A DNA stretch of 64,000 nucleotides from Hygrophila difformis (taxonomy: Eukaryota > Streptophyta > Magnoliopsida > Lamiales > Acanthaceae): NCBI GenBank assembly GCA_030278955.1, contig JAOANR010000005.1, positions 5,933,431 to 5,997,430 of the forward strand, written 5' to 3'. A program made the translations under genes and the position numbers. Under the pieces are notes generated by a model that had not been told where the DNA came from, did no database searches, and saw only the letters and a program-made list of their open reading frames with translations. This document shows, piece by piece, positions 34,186 through 47,115 of the stretch; the stretch's first letter is position 1, and every line of letters starts with the position of its first letter.

Positions 34186-35214
34186 ATGAATAAAATTTGG
34201 GTAATTGTTGATAGATTGACAAAGATTGCGATCTTCATACCAATGAAGGATACATGGTCTATGGATCAATTAGCAAGAGCATATATCAATAACGGGGTTC
34301 GACGACATGGAGTACCACATGATATAATCTCTGATAGAGACAGCAGATTTGTCTCTCATTTTTGGACCAAGCTGCAAGAAGCTCTTGGTACCCAAATTAA
34401 AATGAGCACCGCTTTTCACCCGATGACGGATGGACAAACAGAAAGGACAATCCAAACACTGGAGGACATGCTGAGAGCATGCGTTCTTGAATTTAAAGGA
34501 AGTTGGGAAAGGCATCTACCTTTGATAGAGTTCTCTTACAATAACAGCTATCATGCTAGTATAGGTATGGCACCGTTTGAGGCACTCTATGGACGCAAGT
34601 GCCGAAGCCCATTATGTTGGGAAAAATGTGATAATTCTATTGTGGTTGGGCCGCAACTCATTGAAGACATGACCCAAAAGATCAAGATGATCCAAGGGAA
34701 AATGAAGGCAGCACAAGATCGACAGAAAAGTTATGCCGATGTTAGGCGACAAGACCAAGAATTTCAAGTTGGAGATAAGGTTATGCTGAAAATATCACCT
34801 ATGAAAGGAGTGATGCGTTTTGGAAAGCGAGGAAAGTTAAGTCCTCGATATATTGGACCGTATGACATTCTGGAACGAGTCGGAACCCTGGCATACAGAC
34901 TAGCCCTACCGCCACAACTATCTCGAGTGCACAATGTGTTCCATGTTTCACAGTTAAAGAAATATGTGCGTGACCCAACCCATGTACTTCAACAGGAAGT
35001 AATTGAACTCAAAGAAGATCTAACTTATGAAGAGTATCCAATCCAAATACTCGATATCAAAGAAAGAACGACAAGGAACAAGACCACCCGGATTGTTAAA
35101 GTACTTTGGTCCAATCATGGTACGGAAGAAGCAACATGGGAACTAGAGGATGATATGAAGCAACGCTACCCCAATCTCTTTTTAAACGACCAAATAACAG
35201 TTATGGGGACATAA
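34186..35214 (+). pseudogene. A5 integrase core and chromodomain
   Basis: It continues the frame after the stop: [16 protein letters not shown], the C-terminal domain and chromodomain are all present. V to G (INNGVRRHG) and L to Q (RRQDQEFQ) are private changes. It ends inside hairpin 1 as in A1. Confidence 0.86.
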
Positions 35215-35390
35215 CTGTAGGCTTAAGGGGAGGAGGATGTAACCACCCGACACAATCTTGATAGGGTATGTTCAAAATCTCCTATTTTTTTCTTTTCCAT
35301 AAACTTTTATCTTATATTCCGCATATTAGATTGCCATAGTATTTTTCATTAAAACTTCGAGGACGAAGTTGATTCTTAAGGAGGGTGGAT
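35198..35390 (+). other. A5 twin hairpin-polypurine modules
   Basis: Hairpin 1 at 35198-35217, tract 1 at 35225-35237, hairpin 2 at 35353-35370 and tract 2 at 35378-35390 keep the A1 spacing exactly. Confidence 0.8.
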
Positions 35391-38300
35391 TGTAATACCA
35401 TAGAAATTACCCGAAATAATTGTAATTCACTAAAGAGACTTTTATTAAATATTTAATCACTTGCTTAAAGAATTAGTATATTGTTTTTTTTTCTACAAAA
35501 CAACACTTGAAAAACTATATATGTAAATTTGTCTTTTCCAAAAGAAATATGAATTTCAATATCAAGGGTAATAGAATTATATAGTTTTTAAATCTATTGT
35601 TTAAATTATATATATAAGTTTTTATATATATACACATTGGTCTTGAAAATTTTTATGAGGATAATATGTGAATATTTTAAGTACTTTGGCATTCATTATG
35701 GAATAAATTTTTATAAAAATAAAAGTATGAGTTTTTATGTGAATCTATGAGAATTAACTTTTATATATAAGAAAATATATTCATAGATTATAATTTTTAT
35801 TTGATGATGACATGAAGACTTTGTGGTTTGAGTATTGTTATGAATAAAATAAAACCATGCAAGTATATTATTATTATCTTTTTGAAAGCACATTAATATA
35901 AATACAATACTTGAAATAAATAAATAAATATTATATTATCATATCTAACTCATTGAGTATAAATGCATGCCACTAAATAATGGCAAGAATAATGATTTTT
36001 GTAGACAAGCTAATACTTCAATCATTTTCATGATACACTACTTACACAAATATAAGGTTAAAAGCAATTGCAAGAAATTTTTCTTCCTAAACAAATAGAT
36101 GAGAAATCCACATGATTAACAAGTGTCTTGGATGAATGGCTAGCAAAGAAAGGTGATCAATTATCTCTTGAACCCACCAAGATTAATAGCCTCCATAATA
36201 GGCAAACCATTATGTTAATAGACAACATGATGGACAAAATTAATAGCCTTCCAAATTAATAGCCTCATTGTTAAGCTATAAGGACCAAATGAGTGGATAC
36301 AAATACTCAAACCATTATTGCTCAAGACACACTTAATTGGATGATTGGTGAGGTTGTAATCACTCTCACAATGTGTCATGTTCAATTGTTCAAATCTTAG
36401 CCTATAAATAGAGGGAGTTTCTAGCCTTCAAACACACCAATCTCATCCATCTCGTTAGCCAAATTCACTACCCATTTTATTCTTCAAAGTTCTCCCACAT
36501 AGTGAGCATATCTTAAGGATTGTGGAGTCTTGTAGGCTTGGCAACCTTCATCATTCTAAGAGTTTTAACTCTTCTCAACACTTGGTTAGTAAGATATCCT
36601 CCTTGTAAACTTGTATCTTAGAGATCTAAATCTTTTATTTTTACACTATATATTGATTTTCCTCTATTTGTCAAATTTCAGCGAAACCCGTAATTTGTGG
36701 TGCGAATCTTGTGTTATAACGGCCATTATCTTTGAATCTCCTTGCTCTTATACATCTATTCAGTAAGTTAACACTCTCTCTTTAAGTTTGGAGATCCTCA
36801 TCCATGTTTTAAGAGTACAAAATTAGAATTCCCTCATTATACCAAAATCTGTCCGTTTTTCGTTTACGTAATGATCCATCTTTTTAAAATATTTTGGTTC
36901 ATTATACCTCAAAGGTTCCTTCATAAAACTTGTTCCTTATTGAGTTGAGTATATTTCTGGAAACTTTTATAATTTTTAGAACTCATATGAAAAAGTTATG
37001 GGATCCGCTTTATCGAAAGGTCGAAATCTCTTTTTGTTGAAATCTAAGAAATGATAGTGTTTCTGAAATCCTCATTTTTGAAGGTCTTAAGTGTTTCAAA
37101 CCTAAATGGTTTATTCATGAAAAATATTTATCTATATGTTATCTACCTTGTAGTAAAATTTTAGAATTTTTTGTCGCAAATTACTATTTTTAAAACCTGT
37201 TGAAAATTATAGAGTCACCATTGAATTTCTAACAGAATACATGTTCTGAAAAGATCTCAATTTTTGAACTATTTCCATACCTTATTTTGAAAAGTGTAAA
37301 ACATGAAACTTGTTCAACTATGTGTTGAGTATCTACAGTTTAAATTTCAAAGCAATCGCCGTTCATATGAATTTTTAAACTGACTTGGCGTAAACTGCGA
37401 CAATGGACTTGATATTTGGTCCAAATGAGAAATTGTTGGATTTTGAGATCCATGAAATGATATTTCATATCTATGAGATATTGATATGGGAGTTAAATGT
37501 TGAAATGATATTTGGCATTATTGAATGCCCTTGTTATGAGGTTACTCCCGTGAAATTGTTGAAAACTCTTTTAAAGAGGATATTATGTGGAAAAATTGTG
37601 AAAAACTCTTTTAAATCCATTGTGCACTATTAACTTGAGTAAGATGCCATACTTGATAGAGGGCTAATGCACTAGGGATGTGTCTTGCGGGGCCTCCCCC
37701 TCTAAATATGCCAAGACGGCATTGTTGATAAATTGTGCCAAAACGGCGTTGTTGCATGTATGAGTCTATACTCTTGGGTGTATCCGTGATGGGTTACCCA
37801 AGGCTCCGGAGTGTGTCTGTATATGAGTCCGCTGCATGCTGATCATGACTTATGATCGATATGATATGATATGATATGATATATGGAAAATGGTGTCCTC
37901 TTGTGCATAGTTGCTATAATGGTAAGAATGAAAGTTATTTATTTTGTTAAAGGTAATGTGTGTGATCATTTTAAAAGAAAAAGTGAAAATTATTATTATT
38001 ATTTTTTGAGTGTCAACCACTATTTTAAAACCCACTTCTTGAAGTGGAGCGGGTTGACTTACTCAGTACCATTGTACTGATAAAAAGTTGTTGTGTTATC
38101 TTTTTACAGATATTGGAGCTGACATATGAACTGCATCTCATGACATGAGCATTTGGGGATGGGATTACCTTTCATCAAAAGATTGTTGCTTTAAGGAACC
38201 ACGTACTTTTAAATATTAATGTCATATATATTGCCTTTAGTTTATGCTTCCGCGTGAGAAAGAACAATGACTCTGGTATTAAGTACTTTAAATTTTCTTA

Positions 38301-38453
38301 TGTCTATATTTTATAAAATTGGCAATTATTTTTAAAGTTCATACTACAAAAATTTATATTTAGCCGTAGCACTTGTCAATTAAGTTAGCCAAAGGGCGAG
38401 CCTGACTGACAAGTGTGGCGGTAACATTCTGAAACCTTATGAGGATGAATTTC
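35391..38453 (+). repeat. A5 3' LTR, lacking the last 11 bp
   Basis: Nearly identical to 28436-31509. TATA is at 36403-36411, the putative intron at 36763-38109, and the hairpin cluster near 37650-37805. It stops after GATGAATTTC and is joined without spacer to the inverted A3 LTR. No gene. Confidence 0.92.
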
Positions 38454-41400
38454 TTCAGAAGGTTACCGCCACACTTGTCAGTCAGGCTCGCCCTTTGGCT
38501 AACTTAAATGACAAGTGCTACGGCTAAATATAAATTTTTGTAGTATGAACTTTAAAAATAATTGCCAATTTTATAAAATATAGACATAAGAAAATTTAAA
38601 GTACTTAATACCAGAGTCATTGTTCTTTCTCACGCGGAAGCATAAACTAAAGGCAATATATAAGACATTAATATTTAAAAGTACGTGGTTCCTTAAAGCA
38701 ACAATCTTTTGATGAAAGGTAATCCCATCCCCAAATGCTCATGTCATGAGATGCAGTTCATATGTCAGCTCCAATATCTGTAAAAAGATAACGCAACAAC
38801 TTTTTTATCAGTACAATGGTACTGAGTAAGTCAACCCGCTCCACTTTAAGAAGTGGGTTTTAAAATAGTGGTTGACACTCAAAAAAATAATAATAATAAT
38901 AATTTTCACTTTCTAAAATGATCACACATATTACCTTTAACAAAATAAAGAACTTTCATTGTTACCATTGTAGCAACTATGCACAAGAGGACACCATTTT
39001 CCATATATCATATCATATCATATCGATCATAAGTCATGATCAGCATGCAGCGGACTCATATACAGACACACTCCGGAGCCTCGGGTAACCCATCACGGAT
39101 ACACCCAAGAGTATAGACTCATACATGAAACAACGCCGTTTTGGCACAATTTATCAACAATGCCGTCTTGGCATATTTAGAGGGGGAGGCCCCGCAAGAC
39201 ACATCCCTAGTGCATTAGCCCTCTATCAAGTATGGCATCTTACTCAAGTTAATAGTGCACAATGGATTTAAAAGAGTTTTCACAAATCTCCATATAATAT
39301 CCTCTTTAAAAGAGTTTTCAACAATCTCAAGGGAGTAGCCTCATAACAAAGGCATTCAATAATGCAAAATATCATTTCAACATTTAACTCCCATATCAAT
39401 ATCTCATAAATATGAAAATATCATTTCATGGATCTTAAAATCCAACAATTTCTCATTTGGACCAAAAATCAAGTCCAACGTTGCAGTTTACGCCAAGTAA
39501 GTTTAAAAATTCATATGAAAGGCGATTGCTATAAAATTTAAACTGTAGATACTCAACACATAGTTGAACAAGTTTCATGTTTTACACTTTCCAAAATAAG
39601 GTATGGAAACAGGTCTAAAATAGAGTTCTTTACAGAACATGTATTCTGCCAGAAATTCAATAGTGACTCTATAATTTTCAACAGGTTTTAAAAAATAGTA
39701 ATTCGAGACCAAAAATTCTAATATTTTACCACAAGGTAGATAACATATAGATAAATATTTTTCATGAAGAAACCATTTGGCTTTGAGATACTTAAGACCT
39801 TAAAAAATGCGGATTTCAGAAAACACTACCATTTCTTAGATTTCAACAAAAAGAGATTTCGACCTTTCGATAAAGTGGATCTCATAACTTTTTGATACGA
39901 GTTCTAAAAATCATAAAATTTTCCAGAAATATACTCAACTCAATAAGGAACAATTTTTATGAAGGAACCTTTGAGGGTTAATGAACCAAAATAGTTTAAA
40001 AAGATGGATCTTTACGTAAACGAAAAACGGACAGATTTTGGTATAATGAGGGAATTCTAATTTTGTACTCTTAAAACATGGATGGGGATTCCAAACTTAA
40101 AGTAGAGAGTGTTAACTTACAGAATAGATGTATAAGACCAAGGAGATTCAAAGATAATGGCCGTTATAACACAAGATTCGCACCACAAATTACGGGTTTC
40201 GCTGAAATTCGACAAATAGAGGGAAATCAATTTATAGTATAAAAATAAAAGATTTAGATCTCTAAGATACAAGTTTCAAGGATGATATCTTACTAACCAA
40301 GTGTTTAGAAGAATTAGAACTCTTAGAATGATGAAGGTTGCCAAGCCTACAAGACTCCACAATCCTTAAGATATGCTCACTATGTGGGAGAACTTTGAAG
40401 AATAAAATGGGTAGTGAATTTGGCTAATGAGATGGATGAGATTGGTGTGTTTGAAGGCTAGAAACTCCCTCTATTTATAGGCTAAGATTTGAACAATTGA
40501 ACATGACACATTGTGAGAGTGATTACAACCTCACCAATCATCCAATTAAGTGTGTCTTGAGCAATAATGGTTAGAGTATTTGTATCCACTCATTTGGTCC
40601 TTATAGCCTAACAAAGAGGCTATTAATTTGGGAGGCTATTAATTTTGTCCATCATGTTGTCTATTAACATAATGGTTTGCCTATTATGGAGGCTATTAAT
40701 CTTGGTGGGTTCAAGAGATAATTGATCACCTTTCTTTGCTAGCCATTCATCCAAGACACTTGTTAATCATGTTGATTTTTCATCTATTTGTTTAGAAAGA
40801 AAATTTCTTGCAATTGCTTTTTAACCTTATATTTGTGTAAGTAGTGTATCATGAAAATGATTGAAGTATTAGCTTGTCTAGAAAAATCATTATTCTTGCC
40901 ATTATTTAGTGGCATGCATTTATACTCAATGAGTTGGATATGATAATATAATATTTATTTATTTATTTATTTCAAGTATTGTATTTATATTAATGTGCTT
41001 TCAAAAAGATAATAATAATATACTTGCATGGTTTTATTTTATTCATAACAATACTCAAACCACAAAGTCTTCATGTCATCATCAAATAAAAATTATAATC
41101 TATGAATATATTTTCTTATATATAAAAGTTAATTCTCATAGATTCACATAAAAACTCATACTTTTATTTTTATAAAAATTTATTCCATAATGAATACCAA
41201 AGTACTTAAAATATTCACATACTATCCTCATAAAAATTTTCAAGACCAATGTGTATATATATAAAAACTTATATATATAATTTAAACAATAGATTTAAAA
41301 ACTATATAATTCTATTACTCTTGATATTGAAATTCATATTTCTTTTGGAAAAGACAAATTTACATATATAGTTTTTCAAGTGTTGTTTTGTAGAAAAAAA

Positions 41401-41557
41401 ACAATATACTAATTCTTTAAGCAAGTGATTAAATATTTAATAAAAGTCTCTTTAGTGAATTACAATTATTTCGGGTAATTTCTATGGTATTACAATTATT
41501 TAATAAAAGTCTCTTTAGTGAATTACAATTATTTCGGGTAATTTCTATGGTATTACA
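38454..41557 (-). repeat. A3 LTR (subtype beta), inverted
   Basis: It is a reverse complement of the A LTR. TATA is at 40471-40479 (minus). The putative intron runs from the donor at 40120 to the acceptor ending 38778, with the CAGTAC/GTACTG hairpin kept. At its outer end a 63-bp duplication extends the LTR. No gene. Confidence 0.9.
41432..41557 (-). repeat. 63-bp tandem duplication at the A3 LTR start
   Basis: 41432-41494 and 41495-41557 are nearly identical. Each ends in GGTATTACA, the reverse complement of the LTR start, so the LTR has two consecutive starts. Other A copies have one. Confidence 0.88.
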
Positions 41558-41752
41558 ATCTACCCTCCTTAAGAATCAACTTCGTCCTCGAAGTTTTAAT
41601 GAAAAATACTATGGCAATCTAATATGCGGAATATAAGATAAAAGTTAATGGAAAAGAAAAAAAAATAGGAGATTTTGAATATACCCTATCAAGATTGTGT
41701 CGGGTGGTTACATCCTCCTCCCCTTAAGCCTACAGTTATGTCCCCATAACTG
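41558..41752 (-). other. A3 twin hairpin-polypurine modules
   Basis: On the minus strand the CAGTTATG hairpin is at about 41752-41733, and the AACTTCG hairpin is at 41595-41578 next to the tract before 41557. Same layout as A1. Confidence 0.78.
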
Positions 41753-44654
41753 TTATTTGGTCGTTTAAAAAGAGATTGGGGTAGCGTTGCTTCATATCAT
41801 CCTCTAGTTCCCATGTTGCTTCTTCCGTACCATGATTGGACCAAAGTACTTTAACAATCCGGGTGGTCTTGTTCCTTGTCGTTCTTTCTTTGATATCGAG
41901 TATTTGGATTGGATACTCTTCATAAGTTAGATCTTCTTTGAGTTCAATTACTTCCTGTTGAAGTACATGGGTTGGGTCACGCACATATTTCTTTAACTGT
42001 GAAACATGGAACACATTGTGCACTCGAGATAGTTGTGGCGGTAGGGCTAGTCTGTATGCCAGGGTTCCGACTCGTTCCAGAATGTCATACGGTCCAATAT
42101 ATCGAGGACTTAACTTTCCTCGCTTTCCAAAACGCATCACTCCTTTCATAGGTGATATTTTCAGCATAACCTTATCTCCAACTTGAAATTCTAGGTCTTG
42201 TCGCCTAACATCGGCATAACTTTTCTGTCGATCTTGTGCTGCCTTCATTTTCCCTTGGATCATCTTGATCTTTTGGGTCATGTCTTCAATGAGTTGCGGC
42301 CCAACCACAATAGAATTATCACATTTTTCCCAACATAATGGGCTTCGGCACTTGCGTCCATAGAGTGCCTCAAACGGTGCCATACCTATACTAGCATGAT
42401 AGCTGTTATTGTAAGAGAACTCTATCAAAGGTAGATGCCTTTCCCAACTTCCTTTAAATTCAAGAACGCATGCTCTCAGCATGTCCTCTAGTGTTTGGAT
42501 TGTCCTTTCTGTTTGTCCATCCGTCATCGGGTGAAAAGCGGTGCTCATTTTAATTTGGGTACTAAGAGCTTCTTGCAGCTTGGTCCAAAAATGAGAGACA
42601 AATCTGCTGTCTCTATCAGAGATTATATCATGTGGTACTCCATGTCGTCGAACCACGTTATTGATATATGCTCTTGCTAATTGATCCATAGACCATGTAT
42701 CCTTCATTGGTATGAAGATCGCAATCTTTGTCAATCTATCAACAATTACCCAAATTTTATTCATTCCTTTTGGTGATCGTGGTAGTCCTGAAACAAAATC
42801 CATTGATATACTATCCCATTTCCAACTCGGGATTTCCAATGGTTTCATGAGTCCTAAGGGCTTCTGACGTACTGCTTTAACCTTTTGACAGGTTAAACAT
42901 CTAGCCACAAACTCAACAACCTCATTCTTCATCCTTGGCCACCAATAAACCTTCTTTAAATCCTTATAAAGCTTATCACCCCCTGGATGTACTGAATATG
43001 GGGTGTTGTGGCCTTCTTCCATTAATCTTCGTTTTAGCTCTACGCATTTATGCGGTACGCACCATCTTCCTTTGAAGCGAATGCTTCCATCCTCATGGAT
43101 TGCAAAACCAATTGCTTTTCCTTCAGCAACCTTCTTCTTGATCCTTTCAAGCTTTATGTCGCCTGGTTGAGCACTGCGTATTTCATCAAATACCGTAGAT
43201 TCAATGGTCATAGCATTAATGACATTTTCCACAGTTCCATAATGGACTAGCTCCGTATCTACCTTGACCAAGTCCATATACAGTTTCGAAGGTAAGATAA
43301 GAGTATTTGCCACGTGTCGAGTCTTGCGGCTCAACGCATCTGCGACCACATTAGCTTTCCCTTCATGGTAGGCGATGTCCAAATCATAATCCTTGATCAA
43401 CTCTAACCATCTGCGTTGCCTCATGTTTAACTCCTTCTGAGTAAATATGTACTTAAGGCTCTTGTGGTCGGTGAATATCCGACAAGTTCGTCCGTACAAG
43501 TAGTGTCGCCAAATCTTTAATGCGAACACTACCGCTGCTAATTCTAGGTCGTGCGTCGGATAATTCTCCTCATGAGGCTTCAATTGTCGTGATGCATCTG
43601 CAATGACTTGTTGTTGTTGCATTAAAACACACCCTAGCCCCTCTTTTGAAGCGTCACTATACACTTCAAAATCTCCATTCTCTGTTGGCAATGTTAAAAT
43701 TGGTGCTGTTGTGAGGCGTTTCTTTAACTCTTGAAATGATGATTCACACTTTTCTGTCCATTCATACTTCAAGCCTTTCTTCAAAAGTTGAGTCAGAGGT
43801 CGTGCAACTTTGTAAAAGTCCTTGACGAACCTCCTGTAATATCCAGCCAGTCCAAGAAAACTTCTCACTTCTGTTTGATTAGTAGGCGTAGGCCACTCGG
43901 TGATTGCTGATATTTTTGCTGGGTCAACAGAAACTCCATCAGCTGATACAACGTGGCCTAAAAATCCTACTTTTTCTAGCCAAAAGTCACACTTGGACAA
44001 CTTGGCATAGAGTTGGTGTTTCCTTAATGTCTCTAGCACCTGATGCAAGTGTTGCTCATGTTCTTCATTGCTCTTTGAATAGATCAAGATGTCGTCGATG
44101 AAAATGACTACACATTGATCTAACAATTCTCGAAACACATCATTCATGAGATTCATGAATACTGCTGGGGCATTTGTTAGCCCAAAGGACATCACTGTAA
44201 ATTCGTAATGTCCATAACGTGTCCTGAAAGCAGTTTTCGGAATATCCTTTTCAGCGATTCGCAGTTGATGATAACCGGATCGCAAATCTATCTTGGAGAA
44301 TACCGTTGCACCTTTAAGTTGATCGAAAAGGTCATCAATCCTAGGTAACGGGTATTTGTTTTTAACCGTTACCTGATTTAAACCTCTATAATCGATACAA
44401 AGACGTAACTCTCCATCTTTCTTCTTGACGAATAAGACTGGTGCTCCCCACGGCGACGTGCTAGGTCGTATATACCCCTTTTGTAATAATTCCTCAAGTT
44501 GCTCCTTGAGTTCATTCATTTCTAGGGTTGCCATGCGATAAGGAGCTTTTGATACAGGTTCTGTTCCGGGAAGTAGATCGATTGTAAACTCGACTTCACG
44601 TTCTGGAGGCATTCCAGGAATTTCTTCTGGGAATACATCTGGATACTCCCTCAC
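41736..44654 (-). pseudogene. A3 RT, RNase H, integrase, chromodomain
   Basis: A 972-codon open frame runs from the RT N-terminus ([15 protein letters not shown]) through [15 protein letters not shown], RNase H, integrase HHCC and DDE motifs to the chromodomain. It is separated from gag-protease by one missing G near 44657 (ACTGAATG for ACTGGAATG). Other differences are KKKDGEL for [15 protein letters not shown] for IAYASRQL in RNase H, and EALSTQIK for EALGTQIK. The ATG at 44654 is only the first in the shifted frame; the protein would not be made as part of gag-pol unless the shift is bypassed. Confidence 0.88.
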
Positions 44655-46525
44655 TACTGAATGTCATCAATTTTATTCTCCTTTAACTTGAGGTTATGGA
44701 TATAGCATGCATAAAGCATATATCCTTTCTGCATAAGACTATAAAATTTTAAGGCATTTACTACCTTAGTCTTACGTTTGGGGAGTTGGACATAGTAGTT
44801 GACCTTTTTGCCTCTCGTCTTAGACAGTGTAATTTTGTGTTTCTGACACTCAATTACAGCTTTATATTGGGTAAGCCAATCCATTCCCAATATAATATCA
44901 AAATCTTTAAGGTCAAATTCTACTAAGTTTGCATAGAACTCAAGGTTCTTAATGACTATAGGAATCCCATCGTATCGTTTGGTGCACGATACAATTTTTC
45001 CCGAAGGCAACTGAATTCCTAAGTTAATCATTTTAGGTTTTGGCATCTCTAATTCAGGCAAGATTCTAGAAGAGATAAACGAACAACTTGCTCCAGAATC
45101 GAATAAAACCTTAACAGGCACACTTAAAGCCGTAAATGTACATGTTATCACATCCCCTTGAGTTGAAAGATCTGCCTGATTAATAACATTGAGCCGCCCT
45201 ATAGGTGCTCCATGGTTCCCTTGTTGGTTTCTATTTTGCTGAGGCCTCTGTCCTTGATTATTTCCGTTTCGCACATCCTGATTATTTGGCTGAGTGGGGA
45301 TATTGATAAGGTCATCTCTTTTTGTAATATTTTCAATGCGGGTCTTACACTCCTTCCTCATATGACCTTCTCGGCCACATCTATAACATGTACCCGGCTT
45401 GGGGCATCCCCTAGCCAAGTGGGGCTTGTTGCATTTTGGGCATTGTGGTATGTACCCTTCATGGTTTCTAGTACCATTGTTGCCCCCTCCTTTGTTTCCC
45501 TGGACGGGTCGATTCTGCCCACCTCGAATATTGCCTTTATTGTTGCTGAGGTGGTTGTTGTTGCTGCTGCTTCCTCGGTTGTCCCGAATCCTCTTGTCCT
45601 GTCCTTGGAACCCGCGGCTAGACTCCCCGGCTTTTCTCTTCATCTGTTGTACACGAGAAACTGCGACAGCTCGATCGTAGATCGCTTGGAGGGTAGGATA
45701 CTGAACTCCAGCCACCACTTCTCTAATGGAGAGGTTTAATCCCATTTCGAACTTCTGTGCCTTCTCGGCATCGGTGGAGACTAACTTAGGAGCAAATCTG
45801 ACTAACTCCTTGAATCTGACATAGTATTCTTGTACAGATTGTGCTCCTTGTCGTAACGATAGAAACTCTTCATACATTGCTGCTTTGGTACTCATCGGGT
45901 AAAACCTTTCTCTTAGAGCTTCTGTAAAGTTTTTCCATGTATACTCCTCATCATCATCTAGCTCTCTCTTCTGTAACTGCCACCAGTCATCTGCATCACC
46001 TCCTAAAAAGTACGAGGCTACAGTAATCTTCTGCTCATCTGGGCAACGAGTCGCTTCGAGTAGCTTGTTGAAACTTTTTATCCAATCCTCCAATTTAGTA
46101 GGGTCCTCCTGCCCATCATAACGAGGTGGTCTGTATTGGTTCACCACTGCTAGGTGATTGAGCTGGGCTTGAGGTGGCGGCACAGCTGCTGTGGCTTGAT
46201 TAATTTGACCCTGACCCAAGGCAATGAGCATTTGCTCAATGATCCTTAGGCGATCATTGTCAAGCGAGTTTGGCGTGTTTCGATTCTGAGGGGTTTGGTT
46301 GTTGGGTGCTCCCTGATTAGGAGGTACCATGTTGTGTCCAACGCCCTGATTGTTGGTGATGTCAGGGTGATATATGTTGTGTGCAGGTGGTACAGCTTGT
46401 TGATTGGATACACCCGGTGCTGCTGGCACTTCGTGGTTAGTCATGTTCGGATTTTGGTGTGGCTCCATGTGGTTGAGGGCATTAACACTTCGGAGGGTTT
46501 TTCTAGTCTTTGCACGGGGTGCCAT
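44654..46525 (-). CDS. A3 gag-protease (open frame)
   Basis: 623 codons run from MAPRAKTRK. The N/P/Q-rich region is followed by the capsid domain ([14 protein letters not shown]), the linker, the zinc knuckle [14 protein letters not shown], and the protease DSGASCSF near residue 510 with GMDWLTQYK. The frame ends at DDIQ because of the missing base. Capsid and protease are complete, so this is a possible source of functional gag and protease. It sits in the same orientation as D. Confidence 0.87.
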   Translation of the reverse strand: MAPRAKTRKTLRSVNALNHMEPHQNPNMTNHEVPAAPGVSNQQAVPPAHNIYHPDITNNQGVGHNMVPPNQGAPNNQTPQNRNTPNSLDNDRLRIIEQMLIALGQGQINQATAAVPPPQAQLNHLAVVNQYRPPRYDGQEDPTKLEDWIKSFNKLLEATRCPDEQKITVASYFLGGDADDWWQLQKRELDDDEEYTWKNFTEALRERFYPMSTKAAMYEEFLSLRQGAQSVQEYYVRFKELVRFAPKLVSTDAEKAQKFEMGLNLSIREVVAGVQYPTLQAIYDRAVAVSRVQQMKRKAGESSRGFQGQDKRIRDNRGSSSNNNHLSNNKGNIRGGQNRPVQGNKGGGNNGTRNHEGYIPQCPKCNKPHLARGCPKPGTCYRCGREGHMRKECKTRIENITKRDDLINIPTQPNNQDVRNGNNQGQRPQQNRNQQGNHGAPIGRLNVINQADLSTQGDVITCTFTALSVPVKVLFDSGASCSFISSRILPELEMPKPKMINLGIQLPSGKIVSCTKRYDGIPIVIKNLEFYANLVEFDLKDFDIILGMDWLTQYKAVIECQKHKITLSKTRGKKVNYYVQLPKRKTKVVNALKFYSLMQKGYMLYACYIHNLKLKENKIDDIQ

Positions 46526-47115
46526 TCTGCTAAGGATGGTTAAGCAAGAGTGAGTTCAAGTCTAAGGGATGATTATGTCCTAAAACTCGTTAGGTCATAG
46601 TATAAGGATGAGTTAACGCAGAAATGTCTAAGTTAGAAGTATGACTTTATTTAGAGATTAACCAGAAGGAATGAAATAACAAGATTTATTTCATAAATCT
46701 AGAGAATATTACAAGATAGAGAATTTAAAAAGAGTACTTATAATAAGGTCAAATGACTTAGTATATCATAACAATATATATATTTTTTTTAAAAAAAAAT
46801 TATAAAAAATGATGCATGCTCATGAATGCATATGTCCCCACCCCAAAAATAATTTCAAAGTTTCAAAATTTAACATAGCCCATATGGGCCTTTGAAAAAT
46901 ATTTTGCATATTTCTTTCTCAAAATGGACCTTTTTTTTTATCCATAAACCGGAGTTAAACTGTCGCATCCCTTAGTCAAGCTCGCCTTGTTGCTAACTTA
47001 ACCAAGAAATGCTAAGATTAGAGGGTACCGCCTTCTAAGTAATTTGCCAACTAGTTAAAATATAGAGCTACAAAGTTGATTCCCAGGAAAGACTGGTAGA
47101 GCCACCGGCTGACGG
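46526..47115 (-). other. A3 leader, broken by LTR E
   Basis: It corresponds to A1 from about 350 to 937, including the GCCCATATGGGC palindrome. It is interrupted after CTGACGG. GACGG (47111-47115) is the presumed target duplication of E; its partner lies outside the window. No gene. Confidence 0.8.

Larger units (their letters stand above)
28436..38453 (+). mobile_element. Element A5, internally deleted A copy
   Basis: A5 has LTR 28436-31509, PBS 31513, an intact gag start, then a deletion of about 1.8 kb that removes the gag end, protease, RT and the start of RNase H. A stop-ridden RNase H/integrase, both hairpin-polypurine modules and the 3' LTR (35391-38453) follow. The 3' LTR lacks only its last 11 bp, where the inverted A3 LTR begins. 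Confidence 0.9.
38454..47115 (-). mobile_element. Element A3, nearly complete A copy, inverted
   Basis: On the minus strand A3 reads leader (47115-46526), gag-protease (46525-44654), RT to chromodomain (44654-41736), hairpin-polypurine modules, and LTR (41557-38454, lacking its last 31 bp). Its leader is broken by LTR E at 47116, so its PBS and 5' LTR should lie beyond the right window edge. A single missing base separates its two frames, which makes it the most intact full coding copy here. Confidence 0.9.
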
